This document shows, piece after piece, positions 1-5,999 of a DNA stretch of 5,999 nucleotides. The notes under the pieces are model-generated. The model ran no database searches. It saw only the letters and a program-made list of their open reading frames with translations, and was not told the origin of the DNA. Both the position numbers and the translations under genes were made by a program. The first letter of the stretch is position 1. The number at the start of each line of letters is the position of its first letter. The DNA comes from CALAZP01 sp964410725 (GTDB taxonomy: Bacteria; Bacteroidota; Bacteroidia; Chitinophagales; Saprospiraceae), in assembly GCA_964410725.1 (NCBI GenBank), contig CAYPID010000073.1, positions 1-5,999 of the forward strand, in the 5' to 3' direction.

Positions 1-887
1 CTGGCACGGAGGTCATGCTCTTCGATCGAGAATGTGGCAATACGGTGAATCTCTTAGTGGGATTTGACGATCAAGCTGGATTTCCGCTGGAATGTCCGCC
101 AGATGATGGGATTGTCTTTAAACCCCTCAATCCATTATCGGCTTTTAAGGGGCAAAATGCCAAGGGCGATTGGAAGTTGAAGGTTAAAGTAGCTCGCTCC
201 GGGTTTGGCGCTTCCGGTGGATTAGATGCTTGGCGCTTGGAAGTTTGCGCTTCCTTCGAACCTCAATATCCGACCTTAAACACCAACGAAAAACTGGGAG
301 TCAGGCCTGGAAATCGCAATACGATAACCCGAGATTACCTGTGGACCACCGACCCGGATAATACTTCTTCAGAAATCACCTACACCTTGGTGACGCTGCC
401 TCAATCAGGTTTCTTGAGCCTTGATGGAGCTACATTAGAAGTAGGCAGTACTTTTTCCCAGTCGGATATTGACCAAAATCTGCTGCGCTATCAAAATACG
501 GCAGCCGATGCTACTCAAGACGGCTTCACTTTTGTGGTCCAGGACGGAACCGGCGGATGGATTCCCATAACCCGATTTGAGTTGGTGATGGACGATAATG
601 CCATCACGAGTCGAACGGAAGAAGAATGGAATCAAGAGTGGGATATATTTCCGAATCCAGCAGAACAAGGGGTATTTATCCACCTAAAGCAGCCGTTGGA
701 AGCGCGAACCCGGATGGCCGTTACCGATCTATTGGGCAGGCCCATTTCTCAGATTATGTTGGAAAAAAATACGATGGGCAATATTCCTTTGCAGATTAAT
801 AAGGTGCTCCCTTCGGGAAAATATATAGTTAGCTTATTTTCCGACAAAGGTCAAAGCCATAAATCGTTTATAATCTTATCAAATTAA
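1..887 (+). CDS. C-terminal part of a secreted T9SS cargo protein with P-domain and cadherin-like domain
   Basis: The frame is open from base 3, so the gene begins upstream; the ATG at 15 is internal. 294 residues are visible. Residues 1-84 look like the second half of a P/Homo B (proprotein convertase) domain: GTEV at the edge, FDDQA, then FKGQNAKGDWKL and a closing LDAWRLEVC, the usual end of this fold. Residues 90-200 resemble a CSPG/cadherin-type extracellular repeat (TTDPDN, YTLVTLPQSGFL, FSQSDID, FTFVVQDG). The last 85 residues are a type IX secretion sorting domain: WDIFPNPAEQG, TDLLGRPI, LPSGKYIVSLF and a final KSFIILSN. In this family the tail takes the protein across the outer membrane and is then removed. 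P-domains often accompany subtilisin-like or metallo proteases, but no catalytic domain lies in the window, so activity is unknown. It could equally be an adhesin or a structural surface protein. Confidence 0.88.
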   Translation, partial: GTEVMLFDRECGNTVNLLVGFDDQAGFPLECPPDDGIVFKPLNPLSAFKGQNAKGDWKLKVKVARSGFGASGGLDAWRLEVCASFEPQYPTLNTNEKLGVRPGNRNTITRDYLWTTDPDNTSSEITYTLVTLPQSGFLSLDGATLEVGSTFSQSDIDQNLLRYQNTAADATQDGFTFVVQDGTGGWIPITRFELVMDDNAITSRTEEEWNQEWDIFPNPAEQGVFIHLKQPLEARTRMAVTDLLGRPISQIMLEKNTMGNIPLQINKVLPSGKYIVSLFSDKGQSHKSFIILSN

Positions 888-921
888 TCTATTTTTAGGC
901 TTCACTTGGAATAATTAGATC

Positions 922-1752
922 ATGCCAGAAAATGGTTCACAAGACAAGAAAGTGCAATTACCCGAATGGTTAAAGTCCATAAGATTATGGAAGAATGTTG
1001 GTTGGGCAGGTGGTGTCCTCCTTTTCTTTTTTTTAATGGTAAACCTTTGGCTTAAATTATATACCCACCATGGGGAAAGGTATTTGGTGGGAGATTATAC
1101 AGGTATGGAACTTATAGATGCCCAAAGAATGGCATCAACAAAGACTTTTCAAATCGTATTAATCGACTCCATATTTCGCCTCGATATGGCACCTGGTATC
1201 GTATTGAACCAGAATCCAGCGCCAGGTACTGGGGTTAAACGGAATCGGAAAATATACCTCACGGTTACTGCTTCCAAGCCGCCGATGGTAAAGTTGCCTG
1301 CATTGGCGGGCAATTATAATTTTGAAGCCTATGAACGAAAATTAGCTCGAATAGGCGTTCAGGCCAATATTCTGACCAAAGAATATAATGAAACCCTGGA
1401 AGAAAATACCATAATTGGAGTCTATTACCAAAATGAAAAAATATCAGAAAGCAATTTAGGAGCAGGATATGCCGTACCTCAAGGGGCAGCCATTAGTTTT
1501 GTGGTAACAGAAAGATTTACCGGAAAGGTGCCCATTCCTGATTTAGTTTGTCGGACTTTTGCGACAGCTTCTTTCTTATTGTCTAGCAGCAAACTCGTAA
1601 TGGGAGATACCATAGGAGATTACGAAATTTTGGAAAGCGCTTATGTTTGGAGACAGGAACCTGCATTCGTTCCCGATCGACAAATTCCTATTGGAACCAA
1701 AGTAGATTTGTTTCTACAAAATGAGTTACCACCTGGCTGCTCTAATGATTGA
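922..1752 (+). CDS. PASTA domain-containing inner-membrane protein
   Basis: 276 residues. A short basic N-terminal segment (residues 1-25, cytoplasmic) precedes one hydrophobic helix at about 26-46, then an extracytoplasmic part with three PASTA-like units at about 52-117, 120-197 and 200-268. The first unit shows the most typical ending (VLNQNPAPGTGVKRNRKIYL); the second and third begin with VKLPALAGN and VPIPDLVCRT and end with VPQGAAISFVV and IPIGTKVDLFL. PASTA domains bind peptidoglycan or muropeptides in Ser/Thr kinases and class B PBPs. Here there is no kinase or transpeptidase, so this is the stand-alone type common in Bacteroidota, where from memory it often sits beside ddl and an rluD-type gene. 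Those neighbours are absent here: it follows the T9SS cargo gene by 34 bases and faces a SPOR gene. A role in cell-wall sensing or anchoring is inference. The ATG at 922 is the natural start, just before the anchor. Confidence 0.88.
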   Translation: MPENGSQDKKVQLPEWLKSIRLWKNVGWAGGVLLFFFLMVNLWLKLYTHHGERYLVGDYTGMELIDAQRMASTKTFQIVLIDSIFRLDMAPGIVLNQNPAPGTGVKRNRKIYLTVTASKPPMVKLPALAGNYNFEAYERKLARIGVQANILTKEYNETLEENTIIGVYYQNEKISESNLGAGYAVPQGAAISFVVTERFTGKVPIPDLVCRTFATASFLLSSSKLVMGDTIGDYEILESAYVWRQEPAFVPDRQIPIGTKVDLFLQNELPPGCSND

Positions 1753-1859
1753 TGTTGACCATTCTGCCATTAGATCATTTTATGGCTAAAGGACATTCAC
1801 AGCAAAGGAATGCTTGATAAATCAAAAATTTAATGGACCTTAAAAACCAAAATCTAATA

Positions 1860-2417
1860 TTAACGGCGCTCCTGGATATAAGAAGGAATGTTGTGTTGTG
1901 CCTTTAATTCGGCAACCAAAGCTGAAGCATCAGCTTTGGAGTTGAAGGCATTGACCAAAACTGAAGCATACGTTCCTTGATTAAATACCCCTACTCTGGC
2001 TGTGGTATATCCCAAACTCTGTAACCGGGCTACCTCCTTTTCTGCGTTTCTACGCACTTTATAAGAACCTGCAATAACCATATACAGCCCATTGTCCGCC
2101 TGTTGATTGATAGCCTGATACTCCTCTACACTCATATCAGAATCCTTAGGAGGAATAGTTCTAAAATCTTCCGGACTTCCAGTAACTTCTTGATTATCCA
2201 CTGCACCAGTCTGCTCTACATCATCAAAATAATAATCAGTACTTACTTCTTCTTCCGCAGCTGGGGCAGGCTCTTGAACAACTTCCTCCATCAGCTGCTC
2301 CCCTTCACTTGATGTGTCATCTGTTTTTAATAAATCGAAAGTTCTTACCACAAGGAAAATCAATCCGGCAAGACATACTACCACAATTGATATCGTGAGT
2401 AAATCAGGTTTAGCCAT
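1860..2417 (-). CDS. SPOR domain-containing membrane protein (FtsN-like layout)
   Basis: 185 residues. Residues 1-5 are followed by a single membrane helix at about 6-24 (ISIVVVCLAGLIFLVV), then a long acidic, Pro/Ala/Glu-rich linker (about 32-108) and a C-terminal SPOR domain (about 111-183) that starts LYMVIAGSYKVRRNAE and continues with VARLQSLGYTTARV and ASVLVNAFNSKADA. SPOR domains bind peptidoglycan strands lacking stem peptides, which build up at the division septum; the anchor, linker and terminal SPOR order is that of FtsN. The protein is much shorter than E. coli FtsN and has no recognisable FtsN activation motif, so I do not assign the gene name. Its stop faces the PASTA gene's stop across 107 bases. 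A strong predicted promoter directly upstream (2440-2469) suggests it is transcribed separately from the hydrolase gene before it. The start ATG at 2417 is well placed before the anchor. Confidence 0.88.
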   Translation of the reverse strand: MAKPDLLTISIVVVCLAGLIFLVVRTFDLLKTDDTSSEGEQLMEEVVQEPAPAAEEEVSTDYYFDDVEQTGAVDNQEVTGSPEDFRTIPPKDSDMSVEEYQAINQQADNGLYMVIAGSYKVRRNAEKEVARLQSLGYTTARVGVFNQGTYASVLVNAFNSKADASALVAELKAQHNIPSYIQERR

Positions 2418-2439
2418 TTTGGTCGTTTTAATTTAAAGA

Positions 2440-2469
2440 CAAATTTAGGACAAATAATACAATAAACAA
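2440..2469 (-). promoter_or_regulatory. Predicted Bacteroidota-type promoter for the SPOR gene
   Basis: Reading the minus strand, TTG (2469-2467) is followed after exactly 19 bases by TAAATTTG (2447-2440). This fits the primary-sigma consensus of Bacteroidota (TTG about 19-21 bases before TAnnTTTG) with no mismatch in the -7 box. The start codon at 2417 lies 22 bases beyond the -7 box, which implies a short leader. The site lies in the 67-base gap between the hydrolase stop and the SPOR start. It is a pattern match only. Confidence 0.6.
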
Positions 2470-2478
2470 GGCCCTTGT
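2466..2478. repeat. 13-base inverted repeat over the -33 element of the SPOR promoter
   Basis: The arms ACAAGG and CCTTGT are perfect reverse complements around a single central C. The palindrome covers the TTG of the predicted -33 box and lies just beyond the hydrolase stop codon (2485-2487). Two readings are possible: an operator half-site pair for a regulator, or on the minus strand a small stem (ACAAG, loop GGC, CTTGT) followed by TTTATTGT that could act as a weak terminator for the hydrolase operon. The stem is short, so neither is secure. Confidence 0.4.
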
Positions 2479-2484
2479 AAATGT

Positions 2485-3255
2485 CTAAAAATCAATCGTT
2501 AAACCGTCATAAGCCAACTGAATTCCAGGGGGTAATTCCAAACTCACTTCAGAATGTAGACCCATCTGATGGCTCATGTGCACAAAATAAGTGCGCTTCG
2601 CCCCAATCTGTCTGCTCAAATCAATTGCTTGATCCAAATTCAAATGAGCATGGTGTGTCTTTCGATGTAAAGCATTGACAATCAATACGTCAAGATCTTC
2701 CAAATCCTCCCAGTCTGGCGATTTAATCACACTAATATCTGTGAGATAGGCTAAAGAATCAAAGCGATAACCCATTATAGGTAATTGTCCGTGGTAAACC
2801 CTAATAGGCCTCACTGTACAGGTGCCAACTTCAAAAGATTTTTTGGGATAAACCTCCCTAAAGACAATGTTAGGGGACCCCGGATATTTATTTTCTGAAA
2901 AAATATATCTAAAGCGAGATTTCAAATCCTCCGACACTTCAGATTCTGCATATAAAGGCATTGCACTTCGTGACATGAAATTGAATGGTCTGACCTCATC
3001 CAAACCAGCCACGTGATCTTGATGACCATGGGTGATTAAAATGGCATTCAAGTGGTTGACATTAACAGCCAACATTTGTTGCCGAAAATCAGGCCCACAA
3101 TCGATGCCAATATGCGTCCCACCCCAACGAACCAAACCTGATGTCCGCAACCTTTTATCTCTGGGGGAGGTAGATAGGCAAACCGAACATTCGCATCCTA
3201 TCACGGGAATACCCTGAGAGGTTCCTGTGCCCAGAAAAGTAAAGGTTCTGTTCAT
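2485..3255 (-). CDS. PhnP-type metallo-beta-lactamase-fold hydrolase
   Basis: 256 residues from the ATG at 3255-3253; a TTG one codon earlier is in frame but less likely, because the ATG overlaps the previous gene's TGA. The N-terminus FLGTGTSQGIP is the first strand and loop typical of the PhnP/RNase Z branch of the family. The di-metal motif is HGHQDH (residues 76-81), with further candidate ligands His155, Asp173 (LTDIS) and His226 (FVHMSH). Cys21, Cys23 and Cys26 (GCECSVC), with a late His, match the extra structural zinc site described for E. coli PhnP. PhnP cleaves cyclic phosphodiesters in phosphonate breakdown, but no phn genes are nearby. Bacteroidota carry this gene widely as a housekeeping orphan, so the substrate here is unknown: a cyclic phosphodiester or nucleotide is plausible by family. 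The protein has no signal peptide and should be cytoplasmic. It is complete and of normal family length. Confidence 0.87.
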   Translation of the reverse strand: MNRTFTFLGTGTSQGIPVIGCECSVCLSTSPRDKRLRTSGLVRWGGTHIGIDCGPDFRQQMLAVNVNHLNAILITHGHQDHVAGLDEVRPFNFMSRSAMPLYAESEVSEDLKSRFRYIFSENKYPGSPNIVFREVYPKKSFEVGTCTVRPIRVYHGQLPIMGYRFDSLAYLTDISVIKSPDWEDLEDLDVLIVNALHRKTHHAHLNLDQAIDLSRQIGAKRTYFVHMSHQMGLHSEVSLELPPGIQLAYDGLTIDF

Positions 3256-3521
3256 CAAACTACTGCATTTTTTTCAATTTCCTTCAATGTAGCCTTAGCA
3301 GCAGGCGTTAATTCTATATCCACTTTATCAACAGATTGTATGATATCCATCAAACTATTCATTCGCCCTTCTGTATCAAAATATTTATTAATGACCGCCA
3401 TTTTCCTATGGGTTACCACACAATAACCCGATTGAAAATTACCTTTTTCGTATCTAACCTCATAGCCTAATTCGGCCAATAAATCCTGTAGTTTTTTTAA
3501 ATTGTGCTTGGTAAATTTCAT
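3255..3521 (-). CDS. Small conserved protein of unknown function
   Basis: 88 residues, ATG at 3521-3519, TGA at 3257-3255. There is no signal peptide or membrane segment; the composition is charged and soluble. An N-terminal amphipathic stretch (KHNLKKLQDLLAELGYEVRY) leads to a compact centre, EKGNFQSGYCVVTHRKMAVINKY, and a helical C-terminus with DIIQSVDKVDIEL and LKEIEKN. I recall similar small proteins annotated as hypothetical across Bacteroidota, with the KGNFQSGYC stretch the most conserved; I do not know a function. The single Cys46 and the following His/Arg/Lys could be a binding spot, but that is speculation. The stop overlaps the hydrolase start by one base (TGATG), a usual sign of translational coupling, so the two proteins are probably made together. 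The start lies only 16 bases from the oppositely directed barrel gene, so its promoter must lie inside that gene. Confidence 0.8.
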   Translation of the reverse strand: MKFTKHNLKKLQDLLAELGYEVRYEKGNFQSGYCVVTHRKMAVINKYFDTEGRMNSLMDIIQSVDKVDIELTPAAKATLKEIEKNAVV

Positions 3522-3537
3522 AAACTAATCCGTCGTT

Positions 3538-4143
3538 ATGCTGCAATATCGTAAATATGAATTGAAAATCACTTGTTGGTTTTTGTTTTTTAGCCTTTTT
3601 TTCAGCACCATATCCACCAGCCAAAGGTTTGCCGCAGCCGCCTTTGCGGGGATTAATTTTTCCCAGATAGATGGGGATCAACTAGCGGGTTATCATCAAA
3701 TTGGGGCGAATGCTGGCATTCAGGTGTACACCACCCTTTCAGACCGATGGGAATTGGTAACTGGAATGGGGTTCAGCCAATTGGGGTCGAACAAATCAGT
3801 GAATGATCCTCAAAGTGCCGCACTGGATCAGGTTCGCCTCAACTATGTAGAGGTTCCAGCCCTATTTTCCTTTAACGAATGGAAATTCAAGGTCAGTGGC
3901 GGATTACTTTACTCCCGACTCATCAACTACAAAGCTATTGATTACGTAGGTTCAGACGTTTCAGATTTACAAAATTGGAGGGATAATTCCTTGAGTGCCT
4001 TAGTCGGTATATCCTTTGTACCCGAGGGCCAATGGGGTCTGGACTTCAGATGGTTTAAAGCTTTTACAGACTTACAAGCCGATGCAGGTGCCGCGGGACT
4101 TCTACCCAAAAACTTTACCTTGAGGGGATTGTATTTCTTCTAA
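3538..4143 (+). CDS. PorT-like outer-membrane beta-barrel protein
   Basis: 201 residues. Residues 1-29 form a signal peptide with a long aromatic core (CWFLFFSLFFS), probably cleaved near the SQ at 28-29. The mature part starts FAAAAFAGINFSQIDGD and GYHQIGANAGIQV, the opening of the PorT / outer membrane beta-barrel family (Pfam OMP_b-brl_2), and continues as short alternating strands such as WELVTGMGFSQLG, YVEVPALFSF, FKVSGGLLYS and WGLDFRWFKAF. It ends in an aromatic LYFF, typical of proteins folded by the BAM complex. The length fits a barrel of about eight strands. True PorT is a gliding/T9SS factor, but this large family has many members of unknown role, so I do not assign T9SS function. 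The ATG at 3538 is the only Met that keeps the signal peptide. The stop TAA overlaps the rbfA stop on the other strand. Confidence 0.83.
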   Translation: MLQYRKYELKITCWFLFFSLFFSTISTSQRFAAAAFAGINFSQIDGDQLAGYHQIGANAGIQVYTTLSDRWELVTGMGFSQLGSNKSVNDPQSAALDQVRLNYVEVPALFSFNEWKFKVSGGLLYSRLINYKAIDYVGSDVSDLQNWRDNSLSALVGISFVPEGQWGLDFRWFKAFTDLQADAGAAGLLPKNFTLRGLYFF

Positions 4144-4508
4144 TCTCCCATTTGATCGTCCTCGTGTAATCGGTCAAACAACCCTTTGAGTCTATACATT
4201 TCATCTAAGGTATCATCCAGGTAAAATGCAATTTCTGGAATCCTTCGGATGTGTTTCTTGATCCGATTTCCCAACGCTTGTTTGAGGCGCCCGTGCTGCT
4301 CTTCCATTTCCAGAATAACCGCTTGTTTATTCTCTGTATTATAGACACTCAAATAAATATTGGCTAAACCAAAATCAGGAGAAATTTTGACATTCGTCAC
4401 TGTCACCAGAACTTCATTGCCATAGATATAACTTCCCTCCGCTTGTAACACCAATCCAAAATTTCTCTTAATCATTTCCGCTGTTTGCTGCTGTCTTATG
4501 GAGGCCAT
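4140..4508 (-). CDS. rbfA: 30S ribosome-binding factor A
   Basis: 122 residues, in the usual range for RbfA. The family binds the immature 30S subunit near helix 1 and the neck of 16S rRNA, helps 5'-end processing, and is needed for growth in the cold. Family features: the N-terminal helix with IRQQQTAEMIKRNFG, the central strand VTVTNVKISPDFGLANIYLSVY (about residues 36-57), which matches the SPDL.xAxVYvSv-type signature of RbfA, and the KH-like second half with LGNRIKKHIRRIPEIAFYLDDTLD. The C-terminal tail is acidic (HEDDQMGD). The ATG at 4508 starts directly before the conserved helix. The gene stands alone here, not beside infB or truB as in Proteobacteria. It diverges from recG across 65 bases and shares four bases (4140-4143) with the convergent barrel gene, so no room remains for a terminator between them. 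Confidence 0.93.
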   Translation of the reverse strand: MASIRQQQTAEMIKRNFGLVLQAEGSYIYGNEVLVTVTNVKISPDFGLANIYLSVYNTENKQAVILEMEEQHGRLKQALGNRIKKHIRRIPEIAFYLDDTLDEMYRLKGLFDRLHEDDQMGD

Positions 4509-4524
4509 GGTATAATTTTTAAAA

Positions 4525-4548
4525 ACTCAAAAGTACGCATTTTTGAGT
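4525..4548. repeat. Inverted repeat in the rbfA-recG divergent gap
   Basis: The arms ACTCAAAA (4525-4532) and TTTTGAGT (4541-4548) are perfect 8-base reverse complements around an 8-base centre, GTACGCAT. The repeat sits in the middle of the 65 bases between two divergent start codons. Each arm contributes the TTTTG part of a -7-like box pointing outward: TACTTTTG for rbfA (perfect) and CATTTTTG for recG (one mismatch). It may therefore be a regulator site, or only the by-product of two similar promoter boxes placed back to back. Confidence 0.5.
4528..4535 (-). promoter_or_regulatory. Possible -7 element of the rbfA promoter
   Basis: On the minus strand the bases read TACTTTTG, a full match to TAnnTTTG, 19 bases before the rbfA start codon. 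No TTG lies at the expected 19-21 base spacing; the nearest is about 27 bases upstream (in the + strand CAAA at 4563-4566). The call therefore rests on one box and on its position in a gap where a promoter is required. Confidence 0.35.
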
Positions 4549-4573
4549 ATATTGGGCTTCGCCAAAAATTTTC

Positions 4574-5999
4574 ATGGAACTCTCAAGCCCCATTGAATAT
4601 TTAAAAGGAGTTGGCCCTGCCAAAGGGGCTTTGCTCCAAAAAGAGCTCAGCATTTTTACGCTGGAAGATTTGCTGAACCACTTTCCTTTTCGCTATATTG
4701 ACCGAACTCAATTTTACGACATTCAATCCTTGCCCCATCACTCGGGTTACGTCCAGGTCAAAGGCATCCTTTCTAGGGTACAGCTACTGGGCCAAGGCAG
4801 AAAAAAACGGCTTACCGCTCAACTAAAAGATGCCACCGGCACCTTGGATTTAATCTGGTTTTCTGGCATTCAATGGATTCAAAAGCAATTGATAGAAGGA
4901 GCGGAGTATATCGCATTCGGCAAAATTCAGCTCTATTTTGACCAGGTTAATATGCCCCATCCTGAATTGGAGCGTATAGAAGGGCAGCCCATCAAAAAAG
5001 CACAAAGATTAGAGCCTGTTTACTCCAGTACAGAAAAACTTAACGCCAAAGGTTTAGATACTAAAACCAGGCGAAAACTTATTCAAAATCTTTTCGACAA
5101 ATTACCCAAAGAGGTACTGATAGAAAATCTTCCCAACTATATTTTACAGGATTTACAATTGCTCAACCGTTATGATGCCTACCTCAATATTCATCTACCT
5201 GCCGATGCATCCTCTATGGAAAAGGCCATCTTTCGATTGAAATTTGAAGAACTATTTTTTTTACAACTTCGGTTGTTCATGCTGAAAAAAGTAAGGAAAA
5301 AAAACCTCAAGGGATTTGTTTTCGAAAAAATTGGTACCCACTTCAACGATTTTTACCAAAATCATTTGCCTTTTAACTTAACCGAAGCCCAAAAAAGAGT
5401 CATCAAGGAAATTCGGCAAGACCTCAAAGCAGGGATACAAATGAATCGATTGCTTCAAGGAGATGTGGGCAGCGGAAAGACTATCGTGGCCGTACTCTGC
5501 ATCTTAATGGCACTGGACAATGGATTTCAATCTTGCATGATGGCTCCTACAGAAATTCTCGCCAAACAACACCATGAAGGTATTCAAGAGCTATTAACTC
5601 CATTGGGCATTCAAGTGGCTTATCTATCTGGCTCCGTCAAGGGCAAAGTCCGAAAAGATATGCTGGAAGCATTGGCTAAAGGAGAAATTGATATATTAAT
5701 AGGTACCCATGCCCTAATTGAACCCAAAGTGATATTCCAACGATTAGGACTGGCCATCATAGACGAACAACACAGATTTGGCGTAGCCCAAAGAGCTAAA
5801 CTTTGGAATAAAAGTCATCCCTATCCCCCTCATGTTCTGGTAATGACTGCTACACCCATCCCCCGAACCTTAGCCATGACCCTTTACGGAGATTTGGACG
5901 TTTCCGTCATTGATGAATTACCACCAGGTAGAAAGGCAGTGCAAACCATTCATCAAACGGAAAACAATAGACTTCGTGTTTTTGGGTTTATGAAAGAAC
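4574..5999 (+). CDS. recG: ATP-dependent DNA helicase RecG (N-terminal two thirds, cut by window end)
   Basis: 475 residues are visible and the frame is open at the edge; RecG is usually near 700 residues, so about 220 are missing. RecG remodels stalled replication forks and branch-migrates Holliday junctions. Residues 9-45 hold the helix-hairpin-helix-like start (YLKGVGPAKGALL, FTLEDLLNHFPFRYIDRT). Residues about 58-150 are the OB-fold wedge domain that splits the fork (VQVKGILSRV, LDLIWFSG, PVYSSTEKL). The helicase core follows: LTEAQ (269-273), Walker A GDVGSGKT (296-303), motif Ia APTEILAKQH (324-333), IGTHALIE, Walker B DEQHRFG (397-403), motif III TATPIPRTLA (425-434), and the start of the lobe-2 link, DELPPGR. 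All expected ATPase residues are present. The ATG at 4574 is the first in frame after a stop at 4544-4546, so the start is well fixed. It diverges from rbfA. Confidence 0.96.
   Translation, partial: MELSSPIEYLKGVGPAKGALLQKELSIFTLEDLLNHFPFRYIDRTQFYDIQSLPHHSGYVQVKGILSRVQLLGQGRKKRLTAQLKDATGTLDLIWFSGIQWIQKQLIEGAEYIAFGKIQLYFDQVNMPHPELERIEGQPIKKAQRLEPVYSSTEKLNAKGLDTKTRRKLIQNLFDKLPKEVLIENLPNYILQDLQLLNRYDAYLNIHLPADASSMEKAIFRLKFEELFFLQLRLFMLKKVRKKNLKGFVFEKIGTHFNDFYQNHLPFNLTEAQKRVIKEIRQDLKAGIQMNRLLQGDVGSGKTIVAVLCILMALDNGFQSCMMAPTEILAKQHHEGIQELLTPLGIQVAYLSGSVKGKVRKDMLEALAKGEIDILIGTHALIEPKVIFQRLGLAIIDEQHRFGVAQRAKLWNKSHPYPPHVLVMTATPIPRTLAMTLYGDLDVSVIDELPPGRKAVQTIHQTENNRLRVFGFMKE

Noticed and set aside
435..683. 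Open frame of 82 codons on the minus strand inside the T9SS cargo gene
   Set aside because: It lies wholly antisense to a gene with clear domains, and its translation resembles no protein family I know.
1766..1786. GCCAT/ATGGC inverted repeat after the PASTA gene as a terminator
   Set aside because: The stem is only 5 bases with an 11-base loop and no T-run follows. I see no good terminator in the 107-base convergent gap 1753-1859, and no gene there either.
2103..2312. Open frame of 69 codons on the plus strand with a hydrophobic, Ile/Leu-rich product
   Set aside because: It is antisense to the SPOR gene; the composition follows from the complement of the acidic linker codons.
3256..3258. 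TTG as the start of the hydrolase gene
   Set aside because: The ATG directly after it is the more common start and forms the TGATG junction with the preceding stop; TTG would add only one residue.
3512..3519. TAAATTTC as a -7 box for the barrel gene
   Set aside because: It has one mismatch and no TTG at suitable spacing; in such AT-rich sequence this is expected by chance.
3460..3681. Open frame of 73 codons on the minus strand covering the gap between the small gene and the barrel gene
   Set aside because: It overlaps the 5' ends of two better-supported genes in other frames, and its product is low-complexity Lys/Gly sequence without recognisable features.
5284..5308. A-rich runs in recG as a possible frameshift site
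   Set aside because: The frame continues without interruption through the wedge-to-helicase linker into intact motifs, and the A-runs encode ordinary Lys codons.

Overview
This is an ordinary chromosomal stretch of a member of the Bacteroidota. The evidence is a type IX secretion (T9SS) C-terminal sorting domain, a stand-alone membrane-anchored PASTA protein, a PorT-like outer-membrane barrel, AT-rich leaders without clear Shine-Dalgarno sites, and a promoter matching the Bacteroidota TTG-N19-TAnnTTTG pattern. I cannot place it below phylum. Nearly everything is coding, there is no gene-free stretch above about 110 bases, and I see no mobile element, CRISPR array, tRNA or rRNA.

Layout. Positions 1-887 (+) hold the C-terminal end of a large secreted multidomain protein (P-domain tail, cadherin/CSPG-like domain, T9SS tail). 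34 bases later comes a three-PASTA-domain inner-membrane protein (922-1752, +). It converges on a small FtsN-like SPOR-domain protein (1860-2417, -), which has the best promoter in the window. Upstream of that, on the same strand, is a two-gene unit: a small conserved protein of unknown function (3255-3521) whose stop overlaps the start of a PhnP-type metallo-beta-lactamase-fold hydrolase (2485-3255). Only 16 bases away a PorT-like beta-barrel gene starts in the other direction (3538-4143, +). Its stop codon overlaps the stop of rbfA (4140-4508, -), the 30S maturation factor. Divergent from rbfA, across a 65-base gap with an inverted repeat, is recG (4574 to the window end, +), which is cut by the window edge.

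How they fit together. There is no single pathway. Two proteins (PASTA, SPOR) are likely peptidoglycan-contacting envelope proteins, two (T9SS cargo, barrel) belong to the outer membrane or exterior, and rbfA and recG are core information-processing genes. The strand changes four times, so transcription units are short: 1-1752 (+), 2485-3521 (-) with 1860-2417 (-) from its own promoter, 3538-4143 (+), rbfA (-) and recG (+).

I looked for a new system and did not find one. The items most worth following are the uncharacterised small protein coupled to the hydrolase, and two palindromes that overlap predicted promoter elements.
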